Source: Hydractinia symbiolongicarpus
Lineage: Eukaryota > Cnidaria > Hydrozoa > Anthoathecata > Hydractiniidae
Assembly: GCF_029227915.1 (NCBI RefSeq)
Contig: NC_079881.1
Location: 15,043,501-15,107,500, forward strand
Length of the DNA: 64,000 bases
Reading direction: 5' to 3'
The notes below the pieces were generated by a model, which did no database searches, was not told where the DNA came from, and worked only from the letters and a program-made list of their open reading frames with translations. Positions within the stretch are counted from its first letter, which is position 1; the number at the start of each line of letters is the position of its first letter. Made by a program: the position numbers and the translations under genes. Positions 46,631-59,475 of this stretch are shown one piece after another.

Positions 46631-49120
46631 GCATCGTAGACCATTGAGATTGAAAGGAATAGACCGATGGCAACTTGTCCGGGCTCTTGGAATCACGTGA
46701 CTTACGTGCAGTCTCCTTATTTAGCCGTAAAAGACGATAATACACACTTTTAAAGGTCTGTCCACGTAGTTAGGAACGTTCTCAAAGCCTGGCGCTCAAG
46801 AAAACGACTTAATACATCGTAGTCCATTGAGATTAAGGGGAACAGCCGAATGGAACTTGTCAGAGTTCGTGGAATCACGTGATTTACCTGGAGACTCCAT
46901 ATTAGGCCGTAAAAGGCCATATTACAGGCTTTAAAGGACTGTGCACGTAGTTATCTCCGTTCATAGAGCCTGGCGCACAGGAAAACGACTTAGTATATCG
47001 TAGTCCATTGAGATTGAAAGGAACAGACCAATGGGAACTTGTCTGTGCTCGTGGAATCACTTTATTTACGTTTAGATTCCATGTTAGGCCGTAAAAGGCC
47101 ATATTTCACGTTTTAAAGGCCTGTGCACGTAGTTAGCAGCGTTCTCAGACTCTCTTGCTCAAGAAATGAACTTAATACATCGTAGAACATTGAGATTAAA
47201 AGGAACAGCCCAATTGAACTTGTCGGAGTTCGTGGAATCACGTGACTTACGTGTAGACTCCATATTAGGCCGTAAAAGGCCATGTTACAGGCTTTAAAAG
47301 CCTGTGCACGTAGTTAGCAGCGTTCTCATAGTCTGGCATTCAGGAACACGACTTAACACATCGTAGTCCATTGAGATTGAAAGGACGACTAGGCCGACGG
47401 ACTCCTGCCTGTGCTCGTGGAATTCGCTTGCTTAAGTGTAGTCTCCTTTTTAGGCCATAAGAGGCCGTATTACACGCTTTAAAGGTCTGTCCACGTAATT
47501 AGGAACGTTCTCAGAGCCTGGCGCTCAAGAAAGCGACTTAATACATCGTAGTCCGTTGAGATTAAAAAGAACAGACTGATCACTACTTGTCTGTGCTCCT
47601 GGAATCACTTTATTTACGTTAAGACTTCATGTTAGGCCGTAAAAGGCCATATTACAGGCTTTAAAGGCCTGTGGAAGAAGTTAGCACCGTTCTTGCAGCC
47701 TGGCGCTCAAGAAAACGAATTAATACATCGTAGTTCATTGAAATTGAAATGCATAGGCCGATGACCTCCTGTCTGTACTCGTGGAACTCCCTGACTTAAG
47801 TGTAGTCTCCTTATTAGGCCATAAGAGGCTGTATTACACGGTCTAAAGGTCTGTCCACGTAATTAGGAACGTTCTCAGAGCCTGGCGCTCAAGAAAACGG
47901 CTTATTATATCGTAGTCCATTGAGATTGAAAGGGATGGACAGATGGCAACTTCTCTGTCGTTGTGGAAACATGTGGTTCACGTGTAGTCTCCAAATTAAG
48001 CTGTAAAAGGACCTATTATGCGCTTCAAAGGACGGTGTACGTAGTTAGCAGCGTTCTTAGATCCTGGCGCGCAGGAAAGCGACTTAACACATGGTAGTCC
48101 AATGAGATTGAAAGGACTAGGCCGACGCACTGCTGTCTGTGCTCGTGGAACTCCCTGACTTAAGTGTAGTCTCCTTATTAGGCCATAAGAGGCCATGTTA
48201 CAGGCTTTAAAGGCCTGTGCACGTAGTTAGAAACGTTCTCAGAGCCTGGCGCTCAAGAAAACGGCTTATTATATCGTAGTCCATTGAGATTGAAAGGAAT
48301 AGACCGATGGCAACTTGGCTTGGCACGCGGAATCACGTGGTTCACGTGTGGACTCCTTATTGAGCCGTAATTGGCCATATTACACATTTTAAAGGACTTT
48401 GCATGTAGTTAGCAGCGTTCTTTGAGTCTGGCACTCAGGAATACGACATAACACATCGTAGTCCATTGAGATTGAAAGGAATAGGCCGACGGCCTCCTGT
48501 CTGTGCTCGTGGATACATGTGATTTACGTGTAAACTCCTTATTCAGTCGTAAATGGCCATATTACACACTTTAAAGGCCTGTGCACGTAGTTCGCAGCGT
48601 TTTTAGAGCCTGTCGTTCAAGAAAACGACTTAAGACATCGTAGTCCATTGAGATTAAAAGGAATAGACCGATGGCAACTTGTGCGGGATCGTGGAGTCAC
48701 GTTATTTACGTGTAGTCTCGAAATTAGGCCGTAAAAAGCCATATTACAGGCTTTAAAGGCTTTTGCACGTAGTTAGCAGCGTTCTTAGAATCTGGAACCC
48801 AGGTACACGACTTAACACATGGTAGTCCAATGAGATTGAAAGGACTAGGCCGACGCACTGCTGTTTGTGCTCGTGGAACTCCCTGACCTAAGTGTAGTCT
48901 CCTTATTAGGCCATAAGAGGCCATGTTACAGGCTTTAAAGGCCTGTGCACGTAGTTAGCAGCGTTCTTAGATCCTGGCGCGCAGGAAAACGACTTAATAT
49001 ATTGTAGTCCATTGAGATTGAAAGGAATAGACCGATGGCAACTTGGCTGGGCTCGCGGAATCACGTGGTTCACGTGTAGACTCCTTATTGAGCCGTAATT
49101 GGTCATATTACACATTTTAA
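46631..49120 (+). repeat. Large HOR block B, copy 1
   Basis: Starts gcatcgtagaccattg. It matches 50634 onward at +4003 bp, changing to +4367 bp after about 48 kb because copy 2 gained two monomers. It contains the diagnostic odd units gttatctccgttcatag and gactctcttgctcaag. Confidence 0.85.
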
Positions 49121-50633
49121 AGGGCTGTGCACGTAGTTAGCAGCGTTCTCAGATCCTGGCGCGCATGAAAACCGCTTAATATATCGTAGTCCATTGAGAT
49201 TAAAAGGACTAGGCCGACGGCCTCCGTCTGTGCTCTTGGAACTCCCTGACTTAGTGTAGTCTCCTTATTAGGCCGTAAGAGGCCGTATTACACGCTTTAA
49301 AGGTCTGTCCACGTAATTAGCAACTTTGTCAGAGCCTGGCGCTCAAGAAAACGACTTATTATATCGTAGTCTATTGAGATTAAAAGGAATAGACCAATGG
49401 CAACTTGGCAGGGCTCGCGGAATCACGTGATTTACGTGTAGACACCAAATTAGGCCGAAGAAGGCCATATTACAGGCTTTAAAGGCCTGTGCACGTAGTT
49501 AGCAGCGTTCATAGAGCCTGGCGCACAGGAAAACGACTTAGTATATCGTAGTCCATTGAGATTGAGAGGAATAGGCAGATGGCAACTTCTCTGTCCTTGT
49601 AGAAACACGTGGTTCACGTGTAGTCTCCAAATTAGGCTGTCAAAGGACCTATTATGCGTTTCAAAGGACTGTGTATGTAGTTAGCAGCGTTCATAGAGCG
49701 TTACTCTCACAAAAACGACTTACAACATCGTAGTCCATTAAGGATGAAAGGAACAGACCGATGGCAACTTATGCGGGCTCTTGGAATCACGTGACTTACG
49801 TGTAGGCTCCAAATTAGGACGTAAAAAGCCATATTACAGGCTTTAAAGACCTATGCACGTAGTTAGGAACGTTCTCAGAGCCTGGCGTTCAAGAAAACGA
49901 CTTAATACATCGTAGACCATTGAGATTGAAAGGAATAGACCGATAGCAACTTGTCCGGGCTCGCGGAATCACTTTATTTACGTTTAGACTCCATATTAGT
50001 CCGGAAAGGCCATATTACAGTCTTTAAAAGCCTATGGAAGAAGTTAGCAGCGTTCTTGCAGCCTGGCGCTCAAGAAAACGAATTAATACATCGTAGTTCA
50101 TTGAAATTGAAATGAATAGGCCGATGACCTCCTGTCTCTACTCGTGGAACTCCCTGACTTAAGTGTAGTCACCTTATTAGGCCATAAGAGGCCGTATTAC
50201 ACGGTTTAAAGGTCTGTCCGCGTAATTATGAACGTTCTCAGAGTCTGGCGCTCAAGAAAACGACTTATTATATCGTATTCCATTGAGATTGAAAGGGATT
50301 GACAGATGGCGACTTCTCTGTCCTTGTGGAAACACGTGATTTACGTGTAGACTCCATATTAGGCCGTAAAAGGCCGTATTACACGGTTTAAAGGTCTGTC
50401 CGCGTAATTATGAACGTTTTCAGAGTCTGGCGCTCAAGAAAACGACTTATTGTATCGTAGTCCATTGAGATTGAAAGGAATAGACCGATGGCAACTTGGC
50501 TGGGCTCGCGGAATCACGTGATTTACGTGTAGACTCCAAATTAGGCCGTAAAAGGCCATATTACAGGCTTTAAAGGGCTGTGCACGTAGGTAGCAGCGTT
50601 CTCAGATCCTGGCGTTCAAGAAAACGACTTAAT
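49121..50633 (+). repeat. Satellite between the B blocks
   Basis: About eight monomers. The first part (ctggcgcgcatgaaaaccgc to gacaccaaattaggccgaag) is also found at about 54975-55275 and 61350-61660, so this short module is dispersed over three places in the right array. Confidence 0.75.
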
Positions 50634-53480
50634 GCATCGTAGACCATTGAGATTGAAAGGAATAGACCGATGGCAACTTGTCCGGGCTCTTGGAATCACG
50701 TGACTTACGTGCAGTCTCCTTATTTAGCCGTAAAAGACGATAATACACACTTTTAAAGGTCTGTCCACGTAGTTAGGAACGTTCTCAAAGCCTGGCGCTC
50801 AAGAAAACGACTTAATACATCGTAGTCCATTGAGATTAAGGGGAACAGCCGAATGGAACTTGTCAGAGTTCGTGGAATCACGTGATTTACCTGGAGACTC
50901 CATATTAGGCCGTAAAAGGCCATATTACAGGCTTTAAAGGACTGTGCACGTAGTTATCTCCGTTCATAGAGCCTGGCGCACAGGAAAACGACTTAGTATA
51001 TCGTAGTCCATTGAGATTGTAAGGAACAGACCAATGGGAACTTGTCTGTGCTCGTGGAATCACTTTATTTACGTTTAGATTCCATGTTAGGCCGTAAAAG
51101 GCCATATTTCACGCTTTAAAGGCCTGTGCACGTAGTTAGCAGCGTTCTCAGACTCTCTTGCTCAAGAAATGAACTTAATACATCGTAGAACATTGAGATT
51201 AAAAGGAACAGCCCAATTGAACTTGTCGGAGTTCGTGGAATCACGTGACTTACGTGTAGACTCCATATTAGGCCGTAAAAGGCCATGTTACAGGCTTTAA
51301 AAGCCTGTGCACGTAGTTAGCAGCGTTCTCATAGTCTGGCATTCAGGAACATGACTTAACACATCGTAGTCCATTGAGATTGAAAGGACGACTAGGCCGA
51401 CGGACTCCTGCCTGTGCTCGTGGAATTCGCTTGCTTAAGTGTAGTCTCCTTTTTAGGCCATAAGAGGCCGTATTACACGCTTTAAAGGTCTGTCCACGTA
51501 ATTAGGAACGTTCTCAGAGCCTGGCGCTCAAGAAAGCGACTTAATACATCGTAGTCCGTTGAAATTAAAAAGAACAGACTGATCACTACTTGTCTGTGCT
51601 CCTGGAATCACTTTATTTACGTTAAGACTTCATGTTAGGCCGTAAAAGGCCATATTACAGGCTTTAAAGGCCTGTGGAAGAAGTTAGCACCGTTCTTGCA
51701 GCCTGGCGCTCAAGAAAACGACTTAATACATCGTAGTTCATTGAAATTGAAATGCATAGGCCGATGACCTCCTGTCTGTACTCGTGGAACTCCCTGACTT
51801 AAGTGTAGTCTCCTTATTAGGCCATAAGAGGCTGTATTACACGGTCTAAAGGTCTGTCCACGTAATTAGGAACGTTCTCAGAGCCTGGCGCTCAAGAAAA
51901 CGGCTTATTATATCGTAGTCCATTGAGATTGAAAGGGATGGACAGATGGCAACTTCTCTGTCGTTGTGGAAACATGTGGTTCACGTGTAGTCTCCAAATT
52001 AAGCTGTAAAAGGACCTATTATGCGCTTCAAAGGACGGTGTACGTAGTTAGCAGCGTTCTTAGATCCTGGCGCGCAGGAAAGCGACTTAACACATGGTAG
52101 TCCAATGAGATTGAAAGGACTAGGCCGACGCACTGCTGTCTGTGCTCGTGGAACTCCCTGACTTAAGTGTAGTCTCCTTATTAGGCCATAAGAGGCTGTA
52201 TTACACGGTCTAAAGGTCTGTCCACGTAATTAGGAACGTTCTCAGAGCCTGGCGCTCAAGAAAACGGCTTATTATATCGTAGTCCATTGAGATTGAAAGG
52301 GATGGACAGATGGCAACTTCTCTGTCGTTGTGGAAACATGTGGTTCACGTGTAGTCTCCAAATTAAGCTGTAAAAGGACCTATTATGCGCTTCAAAGGAC
52401 GGTGTACGTAGTTAGCAGCGTTCTTAGATCCTGGCGCGCAGGAAAGCGACTTAACACATGGTAGTCCAATGAGATTGAAAGGACTAGGCCGACGCACTGC
52501 TGTCTGTGCTCGTGGAACTCCCTGACTTAAGTGTAGTCTCCTTATTAGGCCATAAGAGGCCATGTTACAGGCTTTAAAGGCCTGTGCACGTAGTTAGAAA
52601 CGTTCTCAGAGCCTGGCGCTCAAGAAAACGGCTTATTATATCGTAGTCCATTGAGATTGAAAGGAATAGACCGATGGCAACTTGGCTTGGCTCGCGGAAT
52701 CACTTGGTTCACGTGTGGACTCCTTATTGAGCCGTAATTGGCCATATTACACATTTTAAAGGACTTTGCATGTAGTTAGCCGCGTTCTTTGAGTCTGGCA
52801 CTCAGGAATACGACATAACACATCGTAGTCCATTGAGATTGAAAGGAATAGGCCGACGGCCTCCTGTCTGTGCTCGTGGATACATGTGATTTACGTGTAA
52901 TCTCCTTATTCAGTCGTAAATGGCCATATTACACACTTTAAAGGCCTGTGCACGTAGTTCGCAGCGTTTTTAGAGCCTGTCGTTCAAGAAAACGACTTAA
53001 GACATCGTAGTCCATTGAGATTAAAAGGAATAGACCGATGGCAACTTGTGCGGGATCGTGGAGTCACGTTATTTACGTGTAGTCTCGAAATTAGGCCGTA
53101 AAAAGCCATATTACAGGCTTTAAAGGCTTTTGCACGTAGTTAGCAGCGTTCTTAGAATCTGGAACCCAGGTACACGACTTAACACATGGTAGTCCAATGA
53201 GATTGAAAGGACTAGGCCGACGCACTGCTGTTTGTGCTCGTGAAACTCCCTGACCTAAGTGTAGTCTCTTTATTAGGCCATAAGAGGCCATGTTACAGGC
53301 TTTAAAGGCCTGTGCACGTAGTTAGCAGCGTTCTTAGATCCTGGCGCGCAGGAAAACGACTTAATATATTGTAGTCCATTGAGATTGAAAGGAATAGACC
53401 GATGGCAACTTGGCTGGGCTCGCGGAATCACGTGGTTCACGTGTAGACTCCTTATTGAGCCGTAATTGGTCATATTACAC
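50634..53480 (+). repeat. Large HOR block B, copy 2 with a 2-monomer gain
   Basis: Copy of 46631-49120. An extra 364 bp arises because the two-monomer module ending in gacgcactgctgtctgtgc is repeated in tandem (about 51.83-52.19 and 52.19-52.56 kb). The rare units named for copy 1 are present at +4003 bp. Confidence 0.85.
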
Positions 53481-54760
53481 ATTTTAAAGGACTTTGCATG
53501 TAGTTAGCAGCGTTCTTGAGTCTGGCACTCAGGAACACGAAATAACACATCGTACTCCATTGAGATTGAAAGGAATAGGCCGACGGCTTCCTGTCTGTGC
53601 TCGTGGAAACATGTGATTTACGTGTAGACTCCTTATTCAGTCGTAAATGGCCATATTACACACTTTAAAGGCCTGTGCACGTAGTTCGCAGCGTTTTTAG
53701 AGCCTGTCGTTCAAGAAAACGACTTAAGACATCGTAGTCCATTGAGATTAAAAGGAATAGACCGATGGCAACTTGTGCGGGATCGTGGAGTCACGTTATT
53801 TATGTGTAGTCTCGAAATTAGGCCGTAAAAAGCCATATTACAGGCTTTAAAGGCTTTTGCACGTAGTTAGCAGCGTTCTTAGAATCTGGAACCCAGGTAC
53901 ACGACTTAACACATGGTAGTCCAATGAGATTGAAAGGACTAGGCCGACGCACTGCTGTTTGTGCTCGTGGAACTCCCTGACCTAAGTGTAGTCTCCTTAT
54001 TAGGCCATAAGAGGCCATGTTACAGGCTTTAAAGGCCTGTGCACGTAGTTAGCAGCGTTCTTAGATCCTGGCGCGCAGGAAAACGACTTAATATATTGTA
54101 GTCCATTGAGATTGAAAGGAATAGACCGATGGCAACTTGGCTGAGCTCGCGGAATCACGTGGTTCACGTGTAGACTCCTTATTGAGCCGTAATTGGTCAT
54201 ATTACACATTTTAAAGGACTTTGCATGTAGTTAGCAGCGTTCTTGAGTCTGGCACTCAGGAACACGAAATAACACATCGTACTCCATTGAGATTGAAAGG
54301 AATAGGCCGACGGCTTCCTGTCTGTGCTCGTGGAAACATGTGATTTACGTGTAGACTCCTTATTCAGTCGTAAATGGCCATATTACACACTTTAAAGGCC
54401 TGTGCACGTAGTTCGCAGCGTTTTTAGAGCCTGTCGTTCAAGAAAACGACTTAACTCATCGTAGTCCATTGAGAATAAAAGGAATAGACCGATGGCAACT
54501 TGTGCGGAATCGTGGAGTCACGTTATTTACGTGTAGTCTCGAAATTAGGCCGTAAAAGGCCATATTACAGGCTTTAAAGGCCTTTGCACGTAGTTAGCAG
54601 CGTTCTTAGAATCTGGAACCCAGGAACACGACTTAACGCATGGTAGTCCAATGAGATTGAAAGGACTAGGTCGACGCACTGCTGTCTGTGCTCGTGGAAC
54701 TCCCTGACTTAAGTGTTGTCTCCTTATTAGGTAATAAGAGGCCATGTTACAGGCTTTAAA
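52794..54760 (+). repeat. 4-monomer HOR, three copies (727 bp each)
   Basis: tctggcactcagg occurs at 52794, 53521 and 54248, offsets exactly 727 bp. Third copy diverges at about 54770 (gtgcacgttactagcag). The single counterpart lies at 48426 in block B copy 1, so amplification followed the block B duplication. Confidence 0.87.
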
Positions 54761-55314
54761 GGCCTGTGCACGTTACTAGCAGCGTTCTCAGATCCTGGCG
54801 CACAGGAAAACGAGTTATTATATCGTAGTCCATTGAGATTAAAAGGAATAGACCGATGCCAAATTCTCTGTCCTTGTCGAAACACGTGGTTCACGTGAAG
54901 TCTGCAAATTAGGCCGTAAAAGACCTATTACAGGCTTTAAAGGGCTGTGCACGTAGTTAGCAGCGTTTTCAGATCCTGGCGCGCATGAAAACCGCTTAAT
55001 ATATCGTAGTCCATTGAGATTAAAAGGACTAGGCCGACGGCCTCCGTCTGTGCTCTTGGAACTCCCTGACTTAGTGTAGTCTCCTTATTAGGCCGTAAGA
55101 GGCCGTATTACACGCTTTAAAGGTCTGTCCACGTAATTAGCAACTTTGTCAGAGCCTGGCGCTCAAGAAAACGACTTATTATATCGTACTCTATTGAGAT
55201 TAAAAGGAATAGACCAATGGCAACTTGGCAGGGCTCGCGGAATCACGTGATTTACGTGTAGACACCAAATTAGGCCGAAGAAGGCCATATTACAGGCTTT
55301 AAAGGCCTGTGCAC
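54761..55314 (+). repeat. Satellite linking the 727-bp and 1402-bp HORs
   Basis: Three monomers. The first has the gtgcacgttactagcag variant and the box-rich aaacacgtggttcacgtgaag. The rest is the dispersed module gcgcatgaaaaccgc also found at about 49160 and 61370. Confidence 0.75.
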
Positions 55315-58300
55315 GCATTTAACAGCGTTCATGAAATCTGTCACTCACGAACACGACATAACACATCGTAGTCCATTGTGATTAAAAGGAATAGTCCGAC
55401 GGCTTCTGTCTGTGCTCGTGGATACACGTGATTTACGTGTAGACTCCTTATTGAGCCGTAAATGGCCATATTACACACTTTAAAGACCTGTGCATGTAGT
55501 TGGCAGCGTTTTTAGAGCCTGTCGTTCAAGAAAACGACTTAAGACATCGTAGCACATTGAGATTGAAAGGACTAGGCGACGCACTGCTGTCTGTGCTCGT
55601 GGAACTCCCTGACTTAAGTGTTGTCTCCTTATTAGGTAATAAGAGGCCATGTTACAGGCTTTAAAGGCCTGTGCACGTTACTAGCAGCGTTCTCAGATCC
55701 TGGCGCACAGGAAAACGAGTTATTATATCGTAGTCCATTGAGATTAAAAGGAATAGACCGATGCCAAATTCTCTGTCCTTGTCGAAACACGTGGTTCACG
55801 TGAAGTCTGCAAATTAGGCCGTAAAAGGACCTATTACAGGCTTTAAAGGCATGTGCACGCAGTTAGCAGCGTTCCAGGAGTCTGGCACTCAAGAACACGA
55901 CATAACACATCGTAGTCTATTAAGATTGAAAGGAGTAGGCCGACGGCTTCCCGTCTGTGCCCTTGGAACTCCCTGACTTAGTGTACACTCCTTTTTAGGC
56001 CATAATAGGCCGTATTACACGCTTTAAAGGTCTGTCCATCGTAGTCCATTGAGATTGAGAGGAATAGACTGATGGCAACTTGACAGGGCTCAGGGATACA
56101 CGTGATTTACGTGTAGACTTCTTATTGGGCCGTAAATGGCCACATTACAGGCTTTAAGGGCCTGTGATCGAAGTTAGCAGCGTTCTTACAGCCTGGCGCT
56201 CAAGAAAACGAATTAATACATCGTAGTTCATTGAAATTGAAAGGAATAGGCCGATGACCTCTTGTCTGTGCTCGTAGAACTCCCTGACTTAAGTGTAGTC
56301 TCCTTATTAGGTCATAAGAGGCCATATTACTGGCTTTAAAGGCCTGTGCGCTTAGTTAGCAGCGTTCTCAGATCCTGGCGCGCAGGAACACGATTTAATA
56401 TATCGCAGACCATTGAGATTAAAAGGAATAGACCGATGGCAACTTGTGCGGGCTCGTGGAATCACGTGATATACGTGTAGACTCCTTATTGAGCCGTAAA
56501 TGGCCACATTACAGGCTTTAAGGGCCTGTAGACGAAGTTAGCAGCGTTCTTACAGCCTGGCGCTCAAGAAAACGAATTAATACATCGTAGTTCATTGAAA
56601 TTGAAAGGAATAGGCCGACGACCTCTTGTCTGTGCTCGTAGAACTCCCTGACTTAAGTGTAGTCACCTTTTTAGGCCGTAGAAGGCCATATTACAGGCTT
56701 TAAAGGCCTGTGCACGCATTTAACAGCGTTCATGAAATCTGTCACTCACGAACACGACATAACACATCGTAGTCCATTGTGATTAAAAGGAATAGTCCGA
56801 CGGTTTCTGTCTGTGCTCGTGGATACACGTGATTTACGTGTAGACTCCTTATTGAGCCGTAAATGGCCATATTACACTCTTTAAAGACCTGTGCATGTAG
56901 TTGGCAGCGTTTTTAGAGCCTGTCGTTCAAGAAAACGACTTAAGACATCGTAGCACATTGAGATTGAAAGGACTAGGCCGACGCACTGCTGTCTGTGCTC
57001 GTGGAACTCCCTGACTTAAGTGTTGTCTCCTTATTAGGTAATAAGAGGCCATGTTACAGGCTTTAAAGGCCTGTGCACGTTACTAGCAGCGTTCTCAGAT
57101 CCTGGCGCACAGGAAAACGAGTTATTATATCGTAGTCCATTGAGATTAAAAGGAATAGACCGATGCCAAATTCTCTGTCCTTGTCGAAACACGTGGTTCA
57201 CGTGAAGTCTGCAAATTAGGCCGTAAAAGGACCTATTACAGGCTTTAAAGGCCTGTGCACGCAGTTAGCAGCGTTCCAGGAGTCTGGCACTCAAGAACAC
57301 GACATAACACATCGTAGTCTATTGAGATTGAAAGGAGTAGGCCGACGGCTTCCCGTCTGTGCCCTTGGAACTCCCTGACTTAGTGTACACTCCTTTTTAG
57401 GCCATAATAGGCCGTATTACACGCTTTAAAGGTCTGTCCATCGTAGTCCATTGAGATTGAGAGGAATAGACTGATGGCAACTTGACAGGGCTCAGGGATA
57501 CACGTGATTTACGTGTAGACTTCTTATTGGGCCGTAAATGGCCACATTACAGGCTTTAAGGGCCTGTGATCGAAGTTAGCAGCGTTCTTACAGCCTGGCG
57601 CTCAAGAAAACGAATTAATACATCGTAGTTCATTGAAATTGAAAGGAATAGGCCGATGACCTCTTGTCTGTGCTCGTAGAACTCCCTGACTTAAGTGTAG
57701 TCTCCTTATTAGGTCATAAGAGGCCATATTACTGGCTTTAAAGGCCTGTGCGCTTAGTTAGCAGCGTTCTCAGATCCTGGCGCGCAGGAACACGATTTAA
57801 TATATCGCAGACCATTGAGATTAAAAGGAATAGACCGATGGCAACTTGTGCGGGCTCGTGGAATCACGTGATATACGTGTAGACTCCTTATTGAGCCGTA
57901 AATGGCCACATTACAGGCTTTAAGGGCCTGTAGACGAAGTTAGCAGCGTTCTTACAGCCTGGCGCTCAAGAAAACGAATTAATACATCGTAGTTCATTGA
58001 AATTGAAAGGAATAGGCCGACGACCTCTTGTCTGTGCTCGTAGAACTCCCTGACTTAAGTGTAGTCACCTTTTTAGGCCGTAGAAGGCCATATTACAGGC
58101 TTTAAAGGCCTGTGCACGCATTTAACAGCGTTCATGAAATCTGTCACTCACGAACACGACATAACACATCGTAGTCCATTGTGATTAAAAGGAATAGTCC
58201 GACGGTTTCTGTCTGTGCTCGTGGATACACGTGATTTACGTGTAGACTCCTTATTGAGCCGTAAATGGCCATATTACACTCTTTAAAGACCTGTGCATGT

Positions 58301-59475
58301 AGTTGGCAGCGTTTTTAGAGCCTGTCGTTCAAGAAAACGACTTAAGACATCGTAGCACATTGAGATTGAAAGGACTAGGCCGACGCACTGCTGTCGGTGC
58401 TCGTGGAACTCCCTGACTTAAGTGTTGTCTCCTTATTAGGTAATAAGAGGCCATGTTACAGGCTTTAAAGGCCTGTGCACGTTACTAGCAGCGTTCTCAG
58501 ATCCTGGCGCACAGGAAAACGAGTTATTATATCGTAGTCCATTGAGATTAAAAGGAATAGACCGATGCCAAATTCTCTGTCCTTGTCGAAACACGTGGTT
58601 CACGTGAAGTCTGCAAATTAGGCCGTAAAAGGACCTATTACAGGCTTTAAAGGCCTGTGCACGCAGTTAGCAGCGTTCCAGGAGTCTGGCACTCAAGAAC
58701 ACGACATAACACATCGTAGTCTATTGAGATTGAAAGGAGTAGGCCGACGGCTTCCCGTCTGTGCCCTTGGAACTCCCTGACTTAGTGTACACTCCTTTTT
58801 AGGCCATAATAGGCCGTATTACACGCTTTAAAGGTCTGTCCATCGTAGTCCATTGAGATTGAGAGGAATAGACTGATGGCAACTTGACAGGGCTCAGGGA
58901 TACACGTGATTTACGTGTAGACTTCTTATTGGGCCGTAAATGGCCACATTACAGGCTTTAAGGGCCTGTGATCGAAGTTAGCAGCGTTCTTACAGCCTGG
59001 CGCTCAAGAAAACGAATTAATACATCGTAGTTCATTGAAATTGAAAGGAATAGGCCGATGACCTCTTGTCTGTGCTCGTAGAACTCCCTGACTTAAGTGT
59101 AGTCTCCTTATTAGGTCATAAGAGGCCATATTACTGGCTTTAAAGGCCTGTGCGCTTAGTTAGCAGCGTTCTCAGATCCTGGCGCGCAGGAACACGATTT
59201 AATATATCGTAGACCATTGAGATTAAAAGGAATAGACCGATGGCAACTTGTGCGGGCTCGTGGAATCACGTGATATACGTGTAGACTCCTTATTGAGCCG
59301 TAAATGGCCACATTACAGGCTTTAAGGGCCTGTAGACGAAGTTAGCAGCGTTCTTACAGCCTGGCGCTCAAGAAAACGAATTAATACATCGTAGTTCATT
59401 GAAATTGAAAGGAATAGGCCGACGACCTCTTGTCTGTGCTCGTAGAACTCCCTGACTTAAGTGTAGTCACCTTTT
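55315..59475 (+). repeat. 1402-bp HOR, three tandem copies
   Basis: gcatttaacagcgttcatg occurs at 55315, 56716 and 58118, giving 1401-1402 bp. Each unit holds seven full monomers and one truncated monomer of about 129 bp (7 x 182 + 129 = 1403). Copies differ by few substitutions (cggcttctg versus cggtttctg). The third copy changes at about 59475 (agctcataagaggcc). Confidence 0.88.
55917..56046 (+). repeat. Truncated monomer (about 129 bp)
   Basis: Here ggtctgtcc runs straight into atcgtagtccattgagattg, so about 53 bp are missing (normally acgtaattagg through cttaatac). The same junction occurs at about 57434, 58836 and 62417, marking copies of one event. Confidence 0.88.
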
